From: Bacillota bacterium
GTDB taxonomy: Bacteria; Bacillota; UBA4882; UBA8346
DNA: 64,000 nucleotides
Direction of reading: 5' to 3'
Assembly (NCBI GenBank): GCA_023394955.1
Contig: JAEWZY010000043.1
Coordinates: forward strand, 35,672-99,671
The notes below the pieces were generated by a model that did no database searches, was not told where the DNA came from, and saw nothing but the letters and a program-made list of their open reading frames with translations. The position numbers were made by a program, and so were the translations under genes. Shown in pieces: positions 44,419-53,298 of the stretch (position 1 is its first letter; each line of letters begins with the position of its first letter).

Positions 44419-45099
44419 TCAATCAATGTTTGCGCATGCGACTTCTTCTTTTTCAAATACCTGATGAGAGCTTAATTTGGAAAGAATTTTATTCATTGTA
44501 TTCTTAGCGGGTAAAATGATAAACTGAAACCGGATTTCCAGAACCGGAATTATGTATTCGAAATGAAGCAATAGGTTGTCCAAATTATAAATTTTGGCGG
44601 AGTAGATCAAAGAACGGTTTAAATCAGTGACCGGGGTTGGGGGAGTGAAATACCAATTCAACATTGTTTTCTCGGAGAGAGCCCGCCAAAAAGTATTGGA
44701 GATGATATTGACCAATTCGGAAATGACTGAGGTTTCGACCCGGTTTAAGCGGCGGCCCGGTTTCCGTTTTTGGCCCAGCATCCGTTCGATGAGATTTTGG
44801 GCATCCGACTCGCGGAAGAAAGTATAAATTTCCCCGGAAATGTCGCCGGAAAAGCGAAGATGGAACCCGATGTTGTTCTGGTAGAATAGTTTGATTCTGT
44901 CGATCAGCACGGGAAACGGCAGAAAAGACAGGCAATTCAGATGAATATCAACATTAATTCCTAAAAAATCACGCAGGGAATTGATGGAATTGGCGGCGCC
45001 GTTTTGGGCGATGGCATATAAATGTTTAACCTCTATAGGAGGGAGATAGAAATCTTCCCGAAATGAAGATTCATTTTGTTCAATAACAACATTAGACAT
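44419..45099 (-). CDS. CheC-like protein
   Basis: 226 residues, ATG behind AAGGAG. The core has the CheC/CheX fold: a first helix ending LYAIAQNGAANSINSLRDFLG, a sheet GFHLRFSGDISGEIYTFF, and a second helix SVISELVNIISNTFWRALS with the S-x3-E-x2-N phosphatase pattern. The first half lacks the equivalent acidic residue, so at most one active site remains. CheC proteins dephosphorylate CheY-P in chemotaxis. No other chemotaxis gene is here, so its partner is unknown. Confidence 0.75.
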   Translation of the reverse strand: MSNVVIEQNESSFREDFYLPPIEVKHLYAIAQNGAANSINSLRDFLGINVDIHLNCLSFLPFPVLIDRIKLFYQNNIGFHLRFSGDISGEIYTFFRESDAQNLIERMLGQKRKPGRRLNRVETSVISELVNIISNTFWRALSEKTMLNWYFTPPTPVTDLNRSLIYSAKIYNLDNLLLHFEYIIPVLEIRFQFIILPAKNTMNKILSKLSSHQVFEKEEVACANID

Positions 45100-45364
45100 A
45101 TCGGTCGCTCCTTTTTATAATATTATTTGACTTGATTTGTTGATTTTTTGTAATAAAATTTTTGACCGCCCGGATTATTGCAATATATTAAACACATGGA
45201 ATATTCTCGTCCGGCCTGATATTTCCTCTCCCGAAGATCACCAGAAAACCAAGCATATTCACGGTTTTTACGGACTTGGACGCTAAATTAAAGAATCCAC
45301 TCAAAGCTTTTAATGAAAAATTCATTTCAGGAAGATTCGATAGTATGTATTATAGTCTATCTTT

Positions 45365-45373
45365 TGATATAAT
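45365..45373 (+). promoter_or_regulatory. extended -10 promoter of nth
   Basis: TGATATAAT lies so that the expected start base is the A of the nth ATG at 45380; no -35 box is evident. Predicts leaderless transcription. Confidence 0.5.
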
Positions 45374-45379
45374 CATATT

Positions 45380-46066
45380 ATGAAAAATCATTTATCCAAC
45401 CCTGATAAGTATTTTAGATTGATCGACAAATTTCTCCGTGAAGCCCTTGGAGAACCGGAGGCGTTACACCAAAGCAGTCCGTTGGCTCATTGTCAAACTC
45501 CGGTGGAGGTCCTGATCGCCACCGTTTTAACACAGGCGACTTCGGATCGGAATGCTTTAAAAAGCTGGCGACAGTTTAAACAAACCTTTCCCGAAACGGA
45601 ATCCGCCATTGAGGCGGATGAGTTTGCCATAAGAGAAGCGATTCGTTCCGGGGGCTTGGCCAATCAAAAAGCCAAAACGATCCGCGCTATTTTAAAAACG
45701 ATCCGGGATCGCCCACAAGAATTAACATTAGGCGAAATCGCAAAATACCCGGATTCAGCCCGGAAGTTTCTCCAAGGTTTACCGGGGGTAGGGCCGAAAA
45801 CCGCTGCCTGTGTTCTGCTTTTTGGCCTTAATCTACCGGCGTTTCCAGTAGATATTCATATTCACCGAATCGCGATTCGAATGGGTTGGGTGGAACCCCG
45901 AACCGGTCCTGAAGAGGCCCAGAAATTTTTAACTGCGTTAATTCCAGCCCAATATCATTTTTCACTTCATATTCTCCTCTTAAATCTCGGCCGGAAATAT
46001 TGCCGTCCTCATAACCCCAACTGTCAAGAATGCCCGTTGAGCCGGGAATGCCGGAAGACGTTTTAA
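45380..46066 (+). CDS. nth: endonuclease III
   Basis: 228 residues. HhH-GPD features: VLIATVLTQATSDRNALK, LPGVGPKTAACVLLFG with the catalytic Lys in the hairpin, and PVDIHIHRIAIRMGW with the catalytic Asp. The C-terminus has the [4Fe-4S] loop C-x6-C-x2-C-x5-C. It removes oxidised pyrimidines and nicks the abasic site. No Shine-Dalgarno precedes the ATG; a -10 box is 7 bases upstream. Confidence 0.93.
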   Translation: MKNHLSNPDKYFRLIDKFLREALGEPEALHQSSPLAHCQTPVEVLIATVLTQATSDRNALKSWRQFKQTFPETESAIEADEFAIREAIRSGGLANQKAKTIRAILKTIRDRPQELTLGEIAKYPDSARKFLQGLPGVGPKTAACVLLFGLNLPAFPVDIHIHRIAIRMGWVEPRTGPEEAQKFLTALIPAQYHFSLHILLLNLGRKYCRPHNPNCQECPLSRECRKTF

Positions 46067-46095
46067 TTTACATAACGTTACAAACATGATATAAT
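46067..46095 (+). promoter_or_regulatory. sigma-A promoter
   Basis: TTTACA (46067-46072), 17-base spacer, TATAAT (46090-46095), 28 bases before the ATG at 46124. Confidence 0.8.
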
Positions 46096-46123
46096 CGGGT
46101 CATCGAGGTGGGAGGTGAATCCG

Positions 46124-47203
46124 ATGCTTAAAAGGAAAGTCCGGTTTCAGATCGGGATTTTTAGTTTGTTCTTTTTGTTATCGGTTAGTTTTTATACGGT
46201 AGCATTACCGACTCAACGCCATTGGAATGAGGCGTCAAATATTGTTTCATCAAAAATGTTGGAACAGAGTAAGGCTGAGATAGTCAGCGGACTAAAAGCC
46301 ATTATAGAACAGATTGAACGGTTTGAGAGGTTTAATGGGCTATCCGGAACTAGCGGTTTTAAAGTATACTCCGCCGAAGAGACCGGAAGGTTAATAAAAT
46401 ATTACCAGAAATTGCGATCCGGCTTGGAATACCTAAATCGAGGATCTAACCTCCCTATTAAGGATTGGGAAGGTTATGTTTTGGAGGAACAGGGAAGAAT
46501 GGCCTATAACAGCGCGGAAGCGTTTGAGATTCTGATTGAGCTGGATCAGACAGATTTGCCGCCGGCCCTTTTAGCTGATTTTCGGGTTTATCTGTTGCCG
46601 TCCGGACCGCCTGAAATTAGCGGTTTGGGTGGGGCCGGTTACGCGATGATCAGTGCCCCTGAGGTTAAGGAAAAAAGTATTGAGCAGTTACGCGTAACAT
46701 TACTGCACGAACTAGGGCACCATCTGCACTCCAGTTTTATGCCTTCATTTAATGGGGGGCCCAATCCGTTATGGGAGGATTATCACCAGATCAGAGGAGG
46801 CGAATGGCAGGGGCCTGGAAAAGCAAATACCCTTGCTTGGAGCAGTTCGAGCGAGGAAACTTTTGCCGAAGATTTTCGGATGTTATTTGGGAAAGAACAA
46901 TGGTATTACGGAGATATCGACCTGGGCGATCCTAGAGAAGAACCGGAGGTTGCCGCTGAACTAAAACAATTTATGATAGGATTGAAAGATGAAACTGTTT
47001 CCCAACTGCATAAATCGCCGTGGGTTCCGGAAGGATTGGAATTTTGGCTGAATTGCCCGAATTATATCAATATCGGGTGGGCGATGATCGTGATTGGAAT
47101 GTTGGTTATTTTAACCAATGACAAGGCGAAGCAGGCACAAGTTGTGAAGAATATTTTTCATTACTTTAAATCTTCGGCTTTACCGGATGCCGGCCTTGAT
47201 TAA
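46124..47203 (+). CDS. membrane protein with HExxH zinc-protease motif
   Basis: 359 residues from ATG 46124, where GGAGGTG (46111-46117) is 6 bases upstream. A signal/anchor helix (IGIFSLFFLLSVSFYTVALP) is followed by a helical region, then RVTLLHELGHHLHSSFMPSF with an HExxH zinc site and SSEETFAEDFRMLFG, whose Glu could be the third ligand as in ADAM-like or gluzincin-like peptidases. A C-terminal helix (NIGWAMIVIGMLVILT) follows. I infer an anchored external peptidase. No family name recognised; own promoter. Confidence 0.65.
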   Translation: MLKRKVRFQIGIFSLFFLLSVSFYTVALPTQRHWNEASNIVSSKMLEQSKAEIVSGLKAIIEQIERFERFNGLSGTSGFKVYSAEETGRLIKYYQKLRSGLEYLNRGSNLPIKDWEGYVLEEQGRMAYNSAEAFEILIELDQTDLPPALLADFRVYLLPSGPPEISGLGGAGYAMISAPEVKEKSIEQLRVTLLHELGHHLHSSFMPSFNGGPNPLWEDYHQIRGGEWQGPGKANTLAWSSSSEETFAEDFRMLFGKEQWYYGDIDLGDPREEPEVAAELKQFMIGLKDETVSQLHKSPWVPEGLEFWLNCPNYINIGWAMIVIGMLVILTNDKAKQAQVVKNIFHYFKSSALPDAGLD

Positions 47204-47288
47204 CCTGTGAAAATTTGGTTAAGGACAAACTTTTAAAGTGCCGAAAATACTTGAAAGGTTTTAAAGTAAAAGTATAGGAGGCAAAACC

Positions 47289-47696
47289 ATGGCGATTGAA
47301 TGGACGGAAGATTTAGCGGTTGGCGCCGAAGAAATCGACGAACAACACAAAGAATTATTCAGAATGATCAATCAAATGCTGGAAGCCTGTACTCAAGGGA
47401 AAGGCAAGGAAGTTTTAAACGAGATCATCGGATTTTTAGAAAATTACGTGGTCATCCATTTCGGTACTGAAGAAAGGTTAATGCAGCAATATAATTATCC
47501 GGAGTATTCGAGTCATAAAAACCATCATGAGCAATTTATCAAAAGTTTTATGGAATTAAAGAAAGAAATGGCGGACACCGGCCCTGGAACTCATATTGTG
47601 ATTATGACCAACCGGACTGTCGTCGGTTGGCTAAACAGTCATATTCGGAATGTGGATAAGCTTTTAGGAGCATTTTTAAAAGACAAGCTCCAATGA
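47289..47696 (+). CDS. bacteriohemerythrin
   Basis: 135 residues, ATG behind AGGAGG. Diiron ligands are in place: His20 in IDEQH, His57 and Glu61 in HFGTEE, His76 and His80 in HKNHH, and His/Asp in NSHIRNVDK. Binds oxygen, likely for storage, delivery or sensing. Confidence 0.95.
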   Translation: MAIEWTEDLAVGAEEIDEQHKELFRMINQMLEACTQGKGKEVLNEIIGFLENYVVIHFGTEERLMQQYNYPEYSSHKNHHEQFIKSFMELKKEMADTGPGTHIVIMTNRTVVGWLNSHIRNVDKLLGAFLKDKLQ

Positions 47697-47765
47697 TTGG
47701 CACCCTCTTCTCTTTTAAGGCATAGACTATTTTTAGGCCTAAGTCCTAAGAGAGGAGAGATTTGA

Positions 47766-48890
47766 TTGGCAGAGGGCAAGGTACGGGAGTTTTTTCCGGG
47801 CGGAAACACGTCATTGGGATTTTTTTCTTATTATGATTATCTTGTTCCACCGGATGCCGCCAGGATTATGATCATTAAAGGCGGTCCCGGTGTGGGTAAA
47901 AGTTCGTTTATGAAAGCGTTGGCGGCTGAGATGAGGGAACGTGGGTTTGATGTTGAGTTTCATCATTGCTCATCTGACAATAACTCACTGGATGGCGTCG
48001 TTTTTCCCCGGATTAAGGTGGCCTTGATGGATGGAACCAGTCCCCATATGGTTGACCCCCGCCATCCGGGAGCGGTGGATGAGATCATTCATTTAGGCGA
48101 CTATTGGGATGAAAAAGGGATCCGTCGTAGTAGAACAGAGATTATAGAATTAAACCGCGAAATTGGCCGGAACTTTCGCCGGGCGTATCAATATTTAAAA
48201 GCGGCTAAAAATGTTTATGATGATTTGGAGGCTATTAACTCGGAAGGTTTAGCCATTGGCAGGGCCAACCAAATAGCGGCTGAGGTAATTGAGGATTTAT
48301 TCTCTCAAAATCACGTAACCGAAAACTTGGGCGCGCTTCGTAAATTATTCGCCAGCGCTATCACTCCGGAAGGTTTTCAAAATTTTTTAACCAATTTATT
48401 GGATCCTCTACCAAAGGTGGTCGCGCTTACCGGTAGCGTTGGAACCGGAAAAGCCACCCTGCTTAATAAAATAGCCACGGCAGCCTTGGAAAGAGGATTT
48501 TATTGCGAAGGTTACTATTGCGCGTTTGATCCTTATAAACTTGAACATCTAATCATTCCTGACCTGGGAGTAGCCTTCACAACATCAGTAAAGCCGCACT
48601 GTTATCCGATGGGTAAAGTCAATCAAGAAATTAATATGGATCAATGTGTCGCCCCATATATATTGACAAAGTATGGCAAGGTCATTGAGGATGAAAATAG
48701 GCTAATAGATGATTTATTTGAATCCGCCATCGAATTCATCGCCAGAGCTAAAAGCTTGCACGATCAGATGGAAGAGTATTATATCCCTAACATGAACTTT
48801 ACGGCGATTACCGAATTGAGAAAGGTAATCCTGGAAAGAATCTTAGAACATGCGTCAGAAGAAGAACCGATTACTAACCGGGCAATGTAG
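47766..48890 (+). CDS. two-P-loop ATPase of the PRK06851 type
   Basis: 374 residues, TTG with AGAGGAGAG upstream. Two nucleotide-binding halves: IIKGGPGVGKSSFMKALA near residue 38 and VVALTGSVGTGKATLLNKIA near 220, each followed by a sheet segment (FHHCSSDNNSLDGVVFPRIKVAL and YYCAFDPYKLEHLIIPDLGVAF) that match one another. This tandem layout is seen in a conserved clostridial family of unknown role. Confidence 0.75.
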   Translation: MAEGKVREFFPGGNTSLGFFSYYDYLVPPDAARIMIIKGGPGVGKSSFMKALAAEMRERGFDVEFHHCSSDNNSLDGVVFPRIKVALMDGTSPHMVDPRHPGAVDEIIHLGDYWDEKGIRRSRTEIIELNREIGRNFRRAYQYLKAAKNVYDDLEAINSEGLAIGRANQIAAEVIEDLFSQNHVTENLGALRKLFASAITPEGFQNFLTNLLDPLPKVVALTGSVGTGKATLLNKIATAALERGFYCEGYYCAFDPYKLEHLIIPDLGVAFTTSVKPHCYPMGKVNQEINMDQCVAPYILTKYGKVIEDENRLIDDLFESAIEFIARAKSLHDQMEEYYIPNMNFTAITELRKVILERILEHASEEEPITNRAM

Positions 48891-48902
48891 CCCGGTTTTT
48901 TC
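48876..48902 (+). terminator. terminator overlapping the ATPase gene end
   Basis: Eight-base stem AACCGGGC/GCCCGGTT (48876-48883 with 48890-48897) spanning the stop codon, then T residues. Confidence 0.85.
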
Positions 48903-49060
48903 ATTAAAATGCCCGGTAGGGCAGGGCGGACTATTTTGGTGTTAAATTTTACATAAAGGATATATTTGGTGACGGGAGACTGAAGGAAATACCTGTTAGG
49001 ATGTATAATTATCTTCTAGCATATAAAATTGAAATACCAAAACGAAGGGATGGAATCGGA

Positions 49061-49654
49061 TTGGGACAATGGATGAATCCTGAAATCTTTACTTGGATAG
49101 TGTTGCCCGGTTTGATTTTTTTGGCCCGGATTTGCGATGTGACTATCGGGACGCTTCGGATTATTTTTGTATCGAAAGGGCTAAAAACCTGGGCGTCTCT
49201 CTTCGGTTTTTTTGAGGTTCTAATTTGGTTGGTAGCAATTGGACAAATTATGCAAAACTTGGACAATGTTTATTGTTATATTGCTTACGCCGCCGGTTTC
49301 GCATCAGGTAATTATATTGGGATAACCATTGAAGAAAAATTAGCGATGGGAGTCTTGATTGTCAGGATCTTCTCAACTAATGAGGGGACCAGATTAATCG
49401 ACACATTGCGCGCTTCCGGTTTTGGGGTTACCAGTGTGGACGCTTTAGGTGGTTCGGGAAAAGTGAAAATCGTATACACTGTTATTAAGCGGAAATATTT
49501 GGCTGAAGTAGTTGAGATTATTAAAGAGTTCAATCCTAAAGCATTTTATTCAGTTGAAGAGGTCCGTTCGGTAAATGCCGGAGTTTTTCCAATTAAAAAG
49601 GGAACGCAACGGTTTAAGGTGTTCGCTAATTTACGAAAGCGCTTCTACCGGTAA
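49061..49654 (+). CDS. UPF0316/DUF2179 membrane protein (YebE-like)
   Basis: 197 residues from TTG 49061 (a GGATGG lies about 8 bases upstream); the longer start at 49001 adds an atypical tail. Three membrane helices (ILPGLIFLARICDVTIGTLR region, SLFGFFEVLIWLVAIGQIM, NVYCYIAYAAGFASGNYIGI) precede EEKLAMGVLIVRIF and a DUF2179 domain (LIDTLRASGFGVTSVDALG, VKIVYTVIKRKYLAEVVEII). Function unknown. Confidence 0.88.
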   Translation: MGQWMNPEIFTWIVLPGLIFLARICDVTIGTLRIIFVSKGLKTWASLFGFFEVLIWLVAIGQIMQNLDNVYCYIAYAAGFASGNYIGITIEEKLAMGVLIVRIFSTNEGTRLIDTLRASGFGVTSVDALGGSGKVKIVYTVIKRKYLAEVVEIIKEFNPKAFYSVEEVRSVNAGVFPIKKGTQRFKVFANLRKRFYR

Positions 49655-49772
49655 TCGATCATTATATGTTAAAAAGTTATCAATATGCCGACAGATTTTT
49701 TGCACATCTGTGGATAACTAGAAGTTGGATAAACCAAGATTTAGCTATTAAATATCGGAAGGGGATTTTTCT

Positions 49773-50171
49773 CTATTTCCTGGATAGCAATAGAAATATT
49801 CCGCAGCCGATTATGATAATAGGCCAGAAGTACTTCGTCAACTCATACGGGATGAATTCTTTGAGAAGAAGTATTCCGCCTAATACTATTAAAAGAGCGC
49901 CCCAAAGATTCATGCTGCCGGTTAATGCGGTTTTGCCAACGGTTGGGTTGGCGCTTTCCTCGGTGACTGTCTGATTAGGGCTTCCGTGTTCTTCCGGGAT
50001 TACAATCCAGGCAATAATGTAAACCAGAAATCCGGCGCCGCCGAACAAAATCGCCAATAACCAGATGAGGCGGACGGCGGCAGAATCAACCTTCAGATAT
50101 TCGGCGATTCCTCCGGCCACTCCGGCAATTTTCCGGTCCTTTACCGAACGGTACAAATGGTTTGGGGCCAA
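49773..50171 (-). CDS. PspC-domain membrane protein
   Basis: 132 residues, TTG behind AAAGGAGG. PspC signatures RSVKDRKIAGVAGGIAEYLKVD, AAVRLIWLLAILFGGAGFLVYIIAWIVIPE are followed by a Ser/Thr-rich linker and two further hydrophobic segments (LWGALLIVLGGILLL, YFWPIIIIGCGIFLLL), a LiaF-like/DUF5668 half. Such proteins respond to membrane stress. Confidence 0.93.
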   Translation of the reverse strand: MAPNHLYRSVKDRKIAGVAGGIAEYLKVDSAAVRLIWLLAILFGGAGFLVYIIAWIVIPEEHGSPNQTVTEESANPTVGKTALTGSMNLWGALLIVLGGILLLKEFIPYELTKYFWPIIIIGCGIFLLLSRK

Positions 50172-50503
50172 TGAGACAACCTCCTTTAAGGTGTTAATAC
50201 TTTCATTTTAAGGGTATAAACAAGTCGCTCTTACAGCTAAAATTCCTCCAATAATGAATCTATATTCAAAGATTTGCATGAACAAAGAAGGAGTTTATTG
50301 TCTATTTTATCATAAAATTGAGCAAGAGTAATCGTCAATATGAAAGTCGGATAATCAACAGAAGGATATTACCCTAATCCTCAGTGAGAGTCAGTCGTTT
50401 CCCATCAGCCGATATTTTGATATAATAAATTACATTATAACTGGATTGTTAATAGACTATAATGTTATGTTTAAATAGGAATGGGATGGAGGGCGGCTGA
50501 TAA
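50172..50503. other. divergent intergenic region, 332 bases
   Basis: Upstream of both pspC-like (-) and cysK (+). A/T-rich with TATAAT-like boxes near 50421 and 50457, but no clean promoter pair; no T-box or riboswitch features are seen. Confidence 0.4.
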
Positions 50504-51406
50504 ATGAAGGGAAAAACAGTGCTTGATTGTATCGGCAATACTCAACTGCTTTCTTTGGAGGAACTCACCGGGGCCAAAATTTTCGCCAAAGCTGAATTTT
50601 TAAACCCCGGCGGCAGTATTAAGGACCGGATCGGCAAATACATGATTGAGGAAGCGGAACGCAAAGGGTTATTAAAACCGGGGATGACCATCCTTGAGCC
50701 TACTTCGGGGAATACCGGGATCGGCTTAGCTATGGTAGGAGTTAGAAAGGGGTATCGCGTAATAATTGTAATGCCTGAGAATATGAGTGAGGAACGGAAA
50801 AAGATCATTAAGGCTCTGGGGGGCGAGTTGGAACTAACCCCGGCTGCGGAAAGTGTTGAAGGTTGCATCAGAAAAGCTGAGGAAATCCGTTCCCAGGACC
50901 CAATGGTCTACGTGCCGCAACAGTTTGAAAATCCCGATAACCCCAAAATACATTATCTTACCACCGGACCGGAAATTTGGGAAGACCTCGAACACCGGGT
51001 CGATATCTTTGTATCAGGGTTAGGAAGCGGCGGTACATTGGCGGGGGTAGGCAAGTTCTTGAAGGAAAGAAACCCGGAGTTAAAGCTGGTGGCGGTGGAG
51101 CCTAAAAATGTCTCGGCTTTACTCGGACACGAACCGGGACTCCATAAAATTCAAGGGATAGGGGATGGCTTTATCCCGGCGGTCCTGGATCCGGGCATAG
51201 TCGACGAAGTGGTGGAAGTTTCCGATGACGACGCAATTGAAACCGCCCGGAAAATGGCCGGATTCGCAGGGTTGTTGGTAGGCACTTCCGCGGGGGCCAA
51301 TGTTTGGGCTGCCCGCCAAATGGCGGAAAAGTGGGGCAAAGACCAAATAATCGCCACTATTTTACCGGACCGGGCGGAGCGGTATTTTAGCACGGCTTTG
51401 ATTTGA
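50504..51406 (+). CDS. cysK: cysteine synthase A
   Basis: 300 residues. PLP lysine in PGGSIKDRIGKYM, substrate loop EPTSGNTGIG, phosphate-binding loop SGLGSGGTLAGVG and C-terminal VGTSAGANVWAA are all present. Makes cysteine from O-acetylserine and sulfide. Length and motifs fit the O-acetylserine sulfhydrylase family. Convergent with the DapB-like gene. Confidence 0.94.
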   Translation: MKGKTVLDCIGNTQLLSLEELTGAKIFAKAEFLNPGGSIKDRIGKYMIEEAERKGLLKPGMTILEPTSGNTGIGLAMVGVRKGYRVIIVMPENMSEERKKIIKALGGELELTPAAESVEGCIRKAEEIRSQDPMVYVPQQFENPDNPKIHYLTTGPEIWEDLEHRVDIFVSGLGSGGTLAGVGKFLKERNPELKLVAVEPKNVSALLGHEPGLHKIQGIGDGFIPAVLDPGIVDEVVEVSDDDAIETARKMAGFAGLLVGTSAGANVWAARQMAEKWGKDQIIATILPDRAERYFSTALI

Positions 51407-51439
51407 AAAAACAAAAGGCATGAGGCGCGAGTCATGCCT
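51407..51439 (-). terminator. terminator between cysK and the DapB-like gene
   Basis: Eight-base stem AGGCATGA/TCATGCCT (51416-51423 with 51432-51439). On the minus strand a T-rich run follows, so it mainly serves the DapB-like gene. Confidence 0.7.
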
Positions 51440-52284
51440 CAATTAAAATTCAAATAGAGACGGTTGGCGGCCAAACGGAAATCCCGATCCATTCGTTCCA
51501 ACAACAAGACATCTTCCATATGATAAAAACCCTTTAGATTTTGGATAAAAGCCGCCGCTTTCAAGGCGCCTTCGGCATAGATAGCCCCGGAATTTGACCG
51601 GTGCAAAATTTCGATCTCTTCGGACTCGCCGGAAAAACGGACTTTGTGAAAACCGCCGTTTTCTGCGGGAACCGACTTAAAGTTGATAATTTTAGAAATG
51701 TCATTACGTCCTAATTGATAGCGATTTCGCTTGGCCGCTTCTTTAATTATTTTAATATCATCGGCGATTTTAACAGTGGCGCCGGTATGGGATAGGGTTT
51801 CGCCGCTGGACTCGGTTTCGGTTATTTCTACATGATAATTGGGAATCAGGCGAGCGATGGTTTTGACCATCGATAATAATAAGTTAATTCCAACTGAAAG
51901 ATTGGGCGCGTAAACCAGACCGATCCGGTAATGTTGCACCAGACTTTTTAAATCCTGTAATTGCCGATTATTAAAGCCATTAGCGCCGATGACCAAATGC
52001 ACCCCTTTTCCGGCCAGGATCGGAGCATTCTTGAGAGTCGCTTCGGGAGATGTAAAATCGATGGCTATTTGGAAATGTTTCTGATTGTATTCTTCAACTA
52101 AATTATCGGCGCTGGCTATAAGTAAGTCGCTTTCAGTTTCAAGATAGTTTTTTAACGGGGCGCCGGTTTTAGCGCTTCCCGGTTTGCAGATAACCGATGT
52201 TAAATCGAACTCAAAAGTATTTAATAGTTTTTCTCCAATTAACACACCGGCTTTTCCCAACCCTAACAAACAAGTCTTAATCAT
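51439..52284 (-). CDS. DapB-like NAD(P)-binding protein without catalytic motif
   Basis: 281 residues. A Rossmann start (MIKTCLLGLGKAGVLIGEKLL), AIDFTSPEATLKNAPILAGK, VIGANGFNNRQLQDLKSL and VYAPNLSVGINLLLSMVKTI align with 4-hydroxy-tetrahydrodipicolinate reductase. Where DapB has the His-His-x-x-Lys-x-Asp-x-Pro-Ser-Gly-Thr segment the sequence is VEITETESSGETLSHTGAT, lacking the His pair and Lys. The C-terminal GESEEIEILHRSNSGAIYAEGA remains. It is probably a paralogue with another substrate, or an inactive homologue. Confidence 0.75.
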   Translation of the reverse strand: MIKTCLLGLGKAGVLIGEKLLNTFEFDLTSVICKPGSAKTGAPLKNYLETESDLLIASADNLVEEYNQKHFQIAIDFTSPEATLKNAPILAGKGVHLVIGANGFNNRQLQDLKSLVQHYRIGLVYAPNLSVGINLLLSMVKTIARLIPNYHVEITETESSGETLSHTGATVKIADDIKIIKEAAKRNRYQLGRNDISKIINFKSVPAENGGFHKVRFSGESEEIEILHRSNSGAIYAEGALKAAAFIQNLKGFYHMEDVLLLERMDRDFRLAANRLYLNFN

Positions 52285-52792
52285 ATGTATTCACCTCGCT
52301 AATGTTAAAATTGGAACCATTGTTTACGGTGTCAAAATCAGCTGGAAATTGAACAAGCCGACTAATGTCGGAACAAACCTACGGGTCGTAAAAAACCATC
52401 GACTTAAATCTATTATATATTTTTGAAATAGTAAGTAAATATGATAAAACTTGGAATCAACTCCGGTTAATGATGAATAAGGGTTATTTGAGAGGTTTTG
52501 TAAGCAAAACACATCAAGTTTACAAAAGGATATTGAAATAAAACTCAGCTCTACTTTGCGGTAAATAGCTCTTTTGGCCTATAAATTCTAACCCAAACAG
52601 ACCGATATTTATATTACACTTTGCCTTGGGTGAGGGGTTTTTACGCTATTAAGTTAGCCGGCGCTGAAGTTATTCGAGGAACTAATTGTTGAAGATGAGC
52701 CGGGATTTGAGGTTTAATCAAAAACATAATATAAATCATTAAGGTATAAGCTAACAATAGTATGAAAAAGGTTCCGGAAAGGGGATATAAGA
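52285..52792. other. intergenic region, 508 bases
   Basis: Divergent region between the DapB-like gene and the OsmC gene. A short CCGAC/GTCGG hairpin lies near 52357-52370. No gene or clear regulator site is visible. Confidence 0.4.
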
Positions 52793-53182
52793 GTGAAAAT
52801 CAGATTTCCAGGTGGTCAAAGAGTTGATGCTTTTTATAGAGGGTTTACTATCAGGACCGATCAACCGGAAGCCGAAGGCGGGGAAAATTCGGCTCCGTCT
52901 CCATTCGACCTTTTTTTAAGCTCCATCGGAACCTGCGCTGGTTTTTATGTGCTCAATTTTTGCCGGGAGAGGAATATCCCATATCAAGATATTGAATTGA
53001 TCCTTAGCGCCGAGCGGAATCAAGCTAAAGGCCTGATCGGTAAAATAATGATCGAACTAAAACTACCGGCTGACTTTCCCAAGCAGTACCGGGAAGCGGT
53101 AGTAAGGGTTGCGAATCTTTGTACCGTGAAGAAACACTTAGCTGATCCGCCTGAGTTTCATATTTATGCCACCGACAAATGA
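52793..53182 (+). CDS. OsmC-family protein
   Basis: 129 residues, GTG start behind GGAAAGGGG. Family features: GGENSAPSPFDLFLSSIGTCAGFYVLNFC (first reactive Cys) and VVRVANLCTVKKHLADPPEF (second reactive Cys). YhfA/OsmC proteins are thiol peroxidases or handle reactive electrophiles. Confidence 0.92.
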   Translation: MKIRFPGGQRVDAFYRGFTIRTDQPEAEGGENSAPSPFDLFLSSIGTCAGFYVLNFCRERNIPYQDIELILSAERNQAKGLIGKIMIELKLPADFPKQYREAVVRVANLCTVKKHLADPPEFHIYATDK

Positions 53183-53240
53183 GTAGCTCATGATTTCTAC
53201 AGGCCAGGCGTTATCCATTGTGTCAAAATGAAATTTGCAT

Positions 53241-53289
53241 ATTCCAACAAAAACAAAGGAGTTAATTGCTCCTTTGTTTTTGTTGGAAT
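53241..53289. terminator. bidirectional terminator with a perfect 21-bp stem
   Basis: 53241-53261 and 53269-53289 are exact inverted repeats around a 7-base loop; the stem is A/T rich toward the base so either strand ends in a T-rich run. Lies between convergent genes. Confidence 0.88.
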
Positions 53290-53298
53290 TGTTCTTCC

